In this document: positions 58,989 through 64,000 of the stretch, piece by piece
How positions within the stretch are numbered: the first letter of the stretch is position 1
Layout: the number at the start of each line of letters is the position of its first letter
DNA from: Asaia astilbis JCM 15831
GTDB lineage: Bacteria; Pseudomonadota; Alphaproteobacteria; Acetobacterales; Acetobacteraceae
NCBI RefSeq assembly: GCF_000613845.1
Contig: NZ_BAJT01000004.1
Span: forward strand, 124,001 to 188,000
DNA length: 64,000 nt
Direction: 5' to 3'
The notes under the pieces: model-generated
Told to the model about the DNA's origin: nothing
Databases searched by the model: none
The model's input: the letters and a program-made list of their open reading frames with translations, nothing else
Program-made: the position numbers and the translations under genes

Positions 58989-59612
58989 GTGCAGATTCCG
59001 AAATTCGGGGATAATCGAGCGATCTCCATCGGCTTGCTGGGTGGGTCGTTCAATCCCGCCCATGCAGGACATCTCCAGCTCGCTCGCTATGCGCTGTCAC
59101 ATCTAAGGCTCGATCAGGTGTGGCTGATGGTCTCCCCCGGTAATCCGCTCAAGCCGCGACTTGGAATGGCCCCTTTCGATTCGCGTCTGGAGTCGGCGCG
59201 TGCGCTGGCAGATGGGCGACGCATCATTGCGACCGATATCGAGGCACGCCTGAACAAGCGGTACACGGTCGAGACCATAGCGCTGCTGCGCCTGCGTTTT
59301 CCGAACGCCCGATTCGTCTGGCTCATGGGGGCAGACAGTCTGGCCACACTGACGCGGTGGAGAAGATGGCGGGAGATCGCGCTTCATATTCCGATGGCGG
59401 TTGTCCCTCGTCCTGGCAGCAACAGGACTGCGCTCGGTGGGCAGGCCACCCATGCACTCAGCCATTTACGTGTGCCTTCGCGGCAGGGTCCGATCATGGC
59501 TCTGTCGAAAGGTGGTGTCTGGGCTTTTCTTCCGGCGCCGCAAAACGGTATATCAGCGACAGCGTTGAGGGATTCTGGAAACTATCCCGCGGCGCGCTCT
59601 CTAATGAACTGA
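58989..59612 (+). CDS. nadD: Nicotinate-nucleotide adenylyltransferase
   Basis: A 207-residue NadD with the nucleotidyltransferase marks IGLLGGSFNPAHAGHLQLARYALSHL (GxFxPxHxGH), LVSPGNPLKP-like MVSPGNPLKPR, and the late ISATALRDSGNYPAA where ISSTxIR is usual. It makes deamido-NAD from nicotinate mononucleotide. The GTG chosen follows proA by four bases and has GAGG near it. First of the nadD-rsfS-rlmH set typical of many bacteria. Confidence 0.93.
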   Translation: MQIPKFGDNRAISIGLLGGSFNPAHAGHLQLARYALSHLRLDQVWLMVSPGNPLKPRLGMAPFDSRLESARALADGRRIIATDIEARLNKRYTVETIALLRLRFPNARFVWLMGADSLATLTRWRRWREIALHIPMAVVPRPGSNRTALGGQATHALSHLRVPSRQGPIMALSKGGVWAFLPAPQNGISATALRDSGNYPAARSLMN

Positions 59613-59768
59613 CCGGAGTGTCGAGCCATCGCCAGAAAACCGTCCGACGAGACGACCACCCCAGCCCGTCGCAGCCGCGCGTCTGCTGGTGAGACAAAAA
59701 CGCAGCCTGCCACGGGTGAGGCGACAGCAATTCTGAAACCGGCAGCAACGCCGCGCAAGAAGGCTTCA

Positions 59769-60185
59769 GTGGCCGGTCCGCGCAAAACGCGTACGGCTCC
59801 AAAGGCGGGTGCAGAGCGTGATCTTGTCGAGAAAGCTCTTGTTGTCATCACCACCAGCCTGGATGAGGACAAGGCCGAAGATATCGTCACGCTCGATCTG
59901 CGTGGGCGCGCCAGCTTCGCCGATCATATGGTGATTGCCACCGGTATTGTTGATCGTCAGATCGCAGCGATGGCTACGCATATCGAAGACAAGCTGAACG
60001 AAATCGGTATCAAGAGAATCACCATCGAAGGTGCCAATGGTACCGATTGGGTTCTCCTCGATACCGGCGATATCGTCGTTCATCTCTTCAAGCCCGAAAG
60101 CCGCGCGCTGTACGCTCTTGAGCGCATGTGGGGCAAGGATCTGGACGATTCGGCTACCGACGATACGGATACGACGGATCTCTGA
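59769..60185 (+). CDS. rsfS: Ribosome silencing factor RsfS
   Basis: A protein of 138 residues with a variable basic N-terminus, then VEKALVVITTSLDEDKAEDIVTLDLRGRASFADHMVIATGIVDRQIAAMATHIEDKL and GTDWVLLDTGDIVVHLFKPESRALYALERMWG, the RsfS core. It binds L14 and blocks subunit joining in starved cells. GTG with AGAAGG five bases upstream is the best start; the same frame is open back to the nadD stop without any ATG, GTG or TTG, and codes for a similar Pro/Thr/Arg-rich tail, so a longer form with an unusual start is possible. Confidence 0.9.
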   Translation: MAGPRKTRTAPKAGAERDLVEKALVVITTSLDEDKAEDIVTLDLRGRASFADHMVIATGIVDRQIAAMATHIEDKLNEIGIKRITIEGANGTDWVLLDTGDIVVHLFKPESRALYALERMWGKDLDDSATDDTDTTDL

Positions 60186-60191
60186 TCCGGC

Positions 60192-60650
60192 ATGATTCGT
60201 ATTGTTGCGGTTGGTCGCCTCAAAAGAGGGCCCGAGCGGGAACTGTTCGATCGTTATGTCGAGCGTACCCGCCCAAAGGTCGAGCTGCTCGAGATACCCG
60301 AATCGCGAGGCAGCGCCCTTGAGATCCGCCGCAAGGATGCAGCGGCAATTCTCGCGGCCTGCCCTGACGGGACGATTATGGTCGCTCTCGACGAGGGGGG
60401 GAGTTCTCCTGACTCGCAGCAATTCTCGACCTTGCTGGAGGGCTGGCTTGCTACCGGAAAGCAGGTCTCTTTCGTGATTGGTGGTGCGGAAGGCCTCGAA
60501 GCGAGTGTCGTCGATAGAGCCGATGCACGCATTTCATTCGGCCGTATGACCTGGCCCCATATGATTGTGCGCCTTTTGCTTGCCGAGCAGATCTACCGGG
60601 CGCGCGCGATCAGCGCAGGGCATCCCTATCATCGCGCTGCGCGTCCCTGA
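60192..60650 (+). CDS. rlmH: 23S rRNA pseudouridine1915-N3-methyltransferase RlmH
   Basis: A complete 152-residue SPOUT methyltransferase (YbeA): MIRIVAVGRLKRGPERELFDRYVERTRPK, LDEGGSSPDSQQFSTLLEGW, FVIGGAEGLEASVVDRADARISFGRMTWPHMIVRLLLAEQIYRARAI and GHPYHR, which form the knot and active site. It methylates pseudouridine 1915 in helix 69 of 23S rRNA. Starts six bases after rsfS ends. Confidence 0.96.
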   Translation: MIRIVAVGRLKRGPERELFDRYVERTRPKVELLEIPESRGSALEIRRKDAAAILAACPDGTIMVALDEGGSSPDSQQFSTLLEGWLATGKQVSFVIGGAEGLEASVVDRADARISFGRMTWPHMIVRLLLAEQIYRARAISAGHPYHRAARP

Positions 60651-60743
60651 TCAATAACCCGGATAGCGTTTTCGACCCGTCCAGATTTGTCTTCAGGTTT
60701 CCTCTTCTGCTTTCCAGGCAGGAGCTGAAGCATCGCAGGCAAT

Positions 60744-60773
60744 AAAAAAGGCGATCCGTTTCCGGACCGCCTT
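60744..60773 (-). terminator. Intrinsic terminator of the CHAP protein gene
   Basis: On the minus strand, AAGGCGGTCCG and CGGATCGCCTT pair in an 11-pair stem with one G-T around GAAA, followed by TTTTT. It lies about 25 bases after the CHAP gene stop. Confidence 0.88.
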
Positions 60774-60795
60774 CTGGGTGTGACGTGAGGAAAGC

Positions 60796-61578
60796 TTAGC
60801 GAAGGTTGCGGCTTGGCCCTTCGAGACCGAAAGCGTCGTCTGGAGCTTCAGCCACCTCGGTCGAGGAAACAGGATGCTTGAGGGCATCGAACGATGCTGT
60901 CGACATGGTACGGGAGTGAGCCGAATTCGCCGCAGGGGTGGCGCTATTATTGGCCATCATCACCCCGTTATCAGGACGACCATAGATGAAACCGTATGTC
61001 GGATAGATGCTGCCGAAAGTTTCTGTCCGGCTGTTGAGCGCGACGCGTACAGCAGACCAGTCATTCTTCGGGGAAACATCGATGACACGCACATTTTTCG
61101 CGACGCCATTCTGGCCCCAATGGGACTGATCGATGACAATCGTACGGTTGTCTTCCACAGAGCGTACGACAGCAACATGACCATAGGGCATGCGGCGAAT
61201 TGCGCGGAAATTCAGGACGGAGCCGGGCTCGGGCGCTGAGCCGCGTGCGTAGACGCCGCGGGAGTTTTCCCACCAGTCGCGAGCGTTACCACTCAACACG
61301 ACATCGGAAGCAGCTTTTGCATAGGCAACACATTGGATCACATGACCACCAGAACGGTGACGACGTGTCGTGAAGCGCGTGTGGTGCAGGGCGCCATGAC
61401 GTGTCGTGACATGAGAGCTGCTATGCGCTGTATGCGTAGCTGATTTGTGTGTCGGCCTTTGGCGGGCTTCAGCCTTCGGAGAGAAAACTGAAGCGCCAAC
61501 CAGGATAGACAGGGCAGTCAGAGACGAAAAAAACGGCCTGCGGAGAAGTCTGAGGCAACTTTTCTGTCTCAAGTTCAT
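60796..61578 (-). CDS. Secreted CHAP domain (cysteine/histidine amidohydrolase-type) protein
   Basis: A 260-residue protein with a signal peptide (ALSILVGASVFSPKAEA), a basic His-rich linker (THKSATHTAHSSSHV, RHRSGGHVIQ), and a CHAP domain: catalytic cysteine in QCVAYAKAAS, DWWENSRGVYARGSAPEPGSVLNF, histidine in YGHVAVVRSVEDNRTIVIDQSHWG. CHAP enzymes cut peptidoglycan cross-links or stem peptides. The tail after residue 200 is low-complexity Ser/Ala/Asn. It probably acts in the periplasm on the cell wall. Intrinsic terminator downstream; 143 bases upstream separate it from RidA. Confidence 0.85.
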   Translation of the reverse strand: MNLRQKSCLRLLRRPFFSSLTALSILVGASVFSPKAEARQRPTHKSATHTAHSSSHVTTRHGALHHTRFTTRRHRSGGHVIQCVAYAKAASDVVLSGNARDWWENSRGVYARGSAPEPGSVLNFRAIRRMPYGHVAVVRSVEDNRTIVIDQSHWGQNGVAKNVRVIDVSPKNDWSAVRVALNSRTETFGSIYPTYGFIYGRPDNGVMMANNSATPAANSAHSRTMSTASFDALKHPVSSTEVAEAPDDAFGLEGPSRNLR

Positions 61579-61721
61579 TGATCTGATATCCGCCCATCAT
61601 GTGTTGCATCTAGGTAACTGTGTTCACCTTGAATTTGCAACCCGTGTAGAGTGGAGTCATGGCGAATTTATGAATTTTCTCTGAGAAAGTTTTGTGTCAC
61701 CCAGAGAAAGTTCAAGACGGC

Positions 61722-62072
61722 TCATTTTGTCGTGATCAGCATGATCTCAACAAGCATACGCGGGTCGACCATCACCGCCTCTACGCAGGCACGCGCGGGT
61801 GCTGCGCCCTCAGGGAGCCAGGCGCCCCATTGCTTGTTCAATGCGTCGCGATCAGCGACATTTTTCAGCCAGATCTGAGCCTGTAGAATGCGGGTGTTGT
61901 CCGTGCCGTGGAGTTCGAGCAGGGCATCGAGTTGCTGCAGGACGTCAGCGGTCTGCGCGTCGAAATCGGCATCGAGGTTACGAGCGACGACGCCCTGGGT
62001 GAAAACGAAGCCGTGGTATTCAACGGTTTTGGACATAACGGCGTTGGGTTCTGTACGGATAATGCGGGCCAT
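61722..62072 (-). CDS. RidA family protein (reactive intermediate deaminase-like)
   Basis: A complete 116-residue RidA-type protein: KTVEYHGFVFTQGVVARNLDADFDAQTADVLQQLDALLELHGTDNTRILQAQIWLKNVADRDALNKQW and ARACVEAVMVDPRMLVEIMLITT. The classic RidA catalytic arginine lies in the R(A/S)CVxV block, here PARACVEA, so 2-imino acid deaminase activity is possible. Subgroup assignment by eye is uncertain. It is divergent from the MBL hydrolase gene. Confidence 0.87.
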   Translation of the reverse strand: MARIIRTEPNAVMSKTVEYHGFVFTQGVVARNLDADFDAQTADVLQQLDALLELHGTDNTRILQAQIWLKNVADRDALNKQWGAWLPEGAAPARACVEAVMVDPRMLVEIMLITTK

Positions 62073-62269
62073 GATCGTCTCCTGAAAATCTTGTAATGCC
62101 GGTCAGATGTTTTGTTGCCGGGAAGCCCCGACTCTGATCCGGGTACTGCGTCTGGTCAATCCTGTCTCGAGAGATGATAGCTTGCTTGCACGGCGAGCGC
62201 GCTGTATCGCGCCTTAAGGCCCGTAGACGGCCCCGATCTTCCTATTCGATCGTCAAGGAGAAGCCGGAT

Positions 62270-62911
62270 TTGCGCGCTCGCACTGTGAAGGTCACCCCTC
62301 TGCGCCAGAACTGCACGGTGCTGGAGAAGTTGGAAACCGGCCGGGCTGTCGTTGTCGATCCGGGAGGCGATGTTCCAGAACTGCTCCGCCAGCTGGATGG
62401 TCTGACCGTCGATGCAATTTTGCTCACCCACGGACATTTCGACCATGTGGGCGGTGCAGACTCCCTGCGATCCGCGCTGAATCGACGTCAGAAGACACCT
62501 GTATGTCTTATCGGGCCCGACGAGCGTGATGCGTTTTTATTGAACTCGGTGACTCTCCAAGCTGAGGCGTTTGGTCTGTTCGACCTGCATGATGCGCATC
62601 CGGATCAGTTCGTCGTGGATGGTGAGGTCCTCGATCTTCCTGAGATCAGGTTCGAAGTCGCACATTGCCCAGGTCATACGCCGGGTCACGTCGTTTATAT
62701 AAGCCGCGAGGATAAGCTGGCGATTGTGGGTGATACCCTGTTTCGTGGTGTTGTTGGTCGTACGGATTTCGCTTATGGCGACCATGAGGGCCTGATTGCC
62801 GGAATAAAGCGCACGCTGCTTTCCTTGCCTGACGATTTTGTTGTTTTGCCGGGGCATGGCTTGCCGACCACGATCGGTGAAGAACGACAGAACAATCCTT
62901 TTCTGATCTGA
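62270..62911 (+). CDS. MBL-fold metallohydrolase (glyoxalase II-like)
   Basis: A protein of about 213 residues with the metallo-beta-lactamase metal sites: NCTVLE, LTHGHFDHVGGADSL (HxHxDH), AHCPGHTPGHVVYI, IVGDTLF with the bridging aspartate, and VVLPGHGLPTTIGEE. The YcbL-like layout suggests glyoxalase II or a related thioester hydrolase. The start is a TTG with AAGGAG nine bases upstream; a GTG five codons later is an alternative. No partner genes show the substrate. Confidence 0.87.
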   Translation: MRARTVKVTPLRQNCTVLEKLETGRAVVVDPGGDVPELLRQLDGLTVDAILLTHGHFDHVGGADSLRSALNRRQKTPVCLIGPDERDAFLLNSVTLQAEAFGLFDLHDAHPDQFVVDGEVLDLPEIRFEVAHCPGHTPGHVVYISREDKLAIVGDTLFRGVVGRTDFAYGDHEGLIAGIKRTLLSLPDDFVVLPGHGLPTTIGEERQNNPFLI

Positions 62912-62928
62912 AAGCCGGGAGTGCAGAC

Positions 62929-63426
62929 ATGAAGAACATTTGGCGTAACGGTCTGCTGTTGTCAGGCTTGGCTTTCGGTGCGCTAGCACCCCTGGCGCAT
63001 GCTGATGACAAGGCTCAGGCCGCGGCGCAGAAGCCGCTGGAAAAAGCGCCTTTGACGATTACAGACCGGCAGAGTCACCGACACGATTTCACGATAGAAA
63101 TTGCGCGGACCGAAAAGGAGAAGGAGGCGGGAGAGAGCCTTCGCAAGGAGGTTCCCGAAGGGACTGGAATGCTCTTCCTGTTCACGCCACCGGAGGCAGC
63201 CAGTATCTGGATGCGTGATACACCGGTTTCGCTCGATATTGCGTTCATCGGTGCTGACGGCAAGATTCAGGCGATTGAGGAAAAGACCGTGCCGTTCAGT
63301 GAGCGACGTCTCGGCGGCAAAGATGCCTCTGCGGCGGTCCTTGAGCTCGCTGCGGGTACGATGGAGAAAGCTGGCATCGTTGTGGGCGACCTGGTCTCGT
63401 CCAAAGCGCTGGCAGCGGCCCGCTGA
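62929..63426 (+). CDS. DUF192 domain protein, exported
   Basis: A 165-residue protein with a signal peptide (MKNIWRNGLLLSGLAFGALAPLAHADD) and the DUF192 core: FTIEIARTEKEKEAGESLRKEVPEGTGMLFLFTPPEAASIWMRDTPVSLDIAFIGADGKI and LELAAGTMEKAGIVVGD. The GMLF...WMRDTPVSLDxxF pattern is diagnostic. Function is unknown; members often sit beside cold-shock or Lon genes, but here beside a metallohydrolase and an epimerase. Confidence 0.88.
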   Translation: MKNIWRNGLLLSGLAFGALAPLAHADDKAQAAAQKPLEKAPLTITDRQSHRHDFTIEIARTEKEKEAGESLRKEVPEGTGMLFLFTPPEAASIWMRDTPVSLDIAFIGADGKIQAIEEKTVPFSERRLGGKDASAAVLELAAGTMEKAGIVVGDLVSSKALAAAR

Positions 63427-63431
63427 AGGCG

Positions 63432-64000
63432 ATGAAGGTTTTTCTGACAGGAGTAGCCGGCTTCGTTGGCTATCATGTCGCCGAGCACCTGCTTCGCCTT
63501 GGGCATACAGTCGTTGGTATCGACTCGCTCAATGCCTATTACAGCGTTCAGCTGAAGAAAGATCGTCTGGCCCAGCTTTTGCCGAAAGCAGGCTTCACCT
63601 TTTTTCAGGCAGATCTGAGCAATCGTGAGAGTGTCGACGCGATCCTGTCTGAGCACTCCGACGTCACGCATATCGTTCACCTGGCTGCGCAGGCTGGTGT
63701 TCGTTATTCGATGATCGATCCCGGCGCTTATGTGACAGCTAATATGATGGGACATGTCGTGTTGCTTGAAGCGGCACGCCGTCTCTCCGGGCTTCGCCAT
63801 ATCGTCTATGCGTCATCGTCATCCGTCTATGGTCTGAACGAGGCGATGCCGTTTCGCGAAAGCGATGCGGTCAATCGGCCTGGCTCATTTTATGCAGTGA
63901 CCAAGCGCGCAGGTGAGCTGACAGCCCATGCTTACGCGCATCTCTATGGTTTGAGACAGACAGGGCTCCGCTTTTTTACAGCTTATGGTCCCTGGGGCCG
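63432..64000 (+). CDS. NAD-dependent nucleotide-sugar epimerase, N-terminal part
   Basis: 189 codons before the right edge encode MKVFLTGVAGFVGYHVAEHLLRLGHTVVGIDSLNAYYSV, HIVHLAAQAGVRYSMIDPGAYVTANMMG, YASSSSVYGLNEAMPF, and the SYK-type FYAVTKRAGELTAHAYAHLYGL. This is an extended SDR; the order and the AAQAGVRYS and YGLNxxxPF blocks fit UDP-glucuronate 4-epimerase, which supplies galacturonate for surface glycans. UDP-glucose 4-epimerase is less likely. The C-terminal part is off the window. It begins six bases after the DUF192 gene. Confidence 0.85.
   Translation, partial: MKVFLTGVAGFVGYHVAEHLLRLGHTVVGIDSLNAYYSVQLKKDRLAQLLPKAGFTFFQADLSNRESVDAILSEHSDVTHIVHLAAQAGVRYSMIDPGAYVTANMMGHVVLLEAARRLSGLRHIVYASSSSVYGLNEAMPFRESDAVNRPGSFYAVTKRAGELTAHAYAHLYGLRQTGLRFFTAYGPWG

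Overview
The window looks like a chromosomal segment of an acetic acid bacterium (Alphaproteobacteria, Acetobacteraceae). The evidence is moderately high GC, the rho / mnmE-mnmG-rsmG-parA-parB block typical of alphaproteobacterial chromosomes near the centromere, a polyol (mannitol-type) dehydrogenase, osmoregulated periplasmic glucan genes, and close overlaps between consecutive genes. Genus cannot be fixed from the sequence alone. No plasmid, phage, IS element or CRISPR signature was found.

Layout. 0-3.5 kb: the start of a class II fructose-bisphosphate aldolase gene, a TetR regulator, a secreted glutamine cyclotransferase, an IclR regulator, a YggT membrane protein and tRNA-Ala(CGC). 3.6-12.5 kb: a two-motif aspartic protease and xerC on the minus strand, divergent priA, a small membrane-tail protein, rpmJ with a TPR protein, two secreted proteins and an oligopeptidase B. 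12.6-21.9 kb: a minus-strand envelope block with opgH, opgG, mannitol dehydrogenase, a FUSC protein, a DegP protease and an OpgC-type acyltransferase. 22-28.4 kb: apbC overlapped by a tiny lipoprotein gene, a periplasmic protein, a TonB-dependent receptor, an acyltransferase and an HdeD protein. 28.4-40.2 kb: trpBA, corA, rho, ogt, mnmE, mnmG, rsmG, parA, parB, and tRNA-Lys and tRNA-Gln. 40.2-49.6 kb: TetR, proC, ybjN, ubiK, then hldD, lgt, pgeF and a lipoprotein, a GT61 glycosyltransferase, and a CsgG / DUF4810 / GNA1162 lipoprotein operon behind an AT-rich gap. 49.6-64 kb: a UvrA-like ATPase, prs, a histidine phosphatase, rplY-pth-ychF, glycerate kinase, proA-nadD-rsfS-rlmH, a CHAP protein, RidA, an MBL hydrolase, a DUF192 protein and the start of a UDP-sugar epimerase.

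Two results stand out. First, three copies of one 16-base parS-type palindrome lie at 27.7, 35.2 and 37.4 kb beside parA-parB, two of them inside coding sequence; together they look like the chromosome's centromere. Second, about eighteen frame interruptions occur in 64 kb. Almost all are explained by one missing base, often in a short homopolymer, and they hit housekeeping genes such as rpmJ, pth, trpB, xerC and rsmG. I read these as base-calling or assembly errors rather than gene decay, and describe each affected gene across its full span.

How genes work together: trpB-trpA form the last step of tryptophan synthesis; proA and proC (17 kb apart) make proline; mnmE-mnmG modify tRNA wobble uridines; parA, parB and parS move the origin region; opgG, opgH and OpgC build and decorate periplasmic glucans; lgt lipidates the several predicted lipoproteins.
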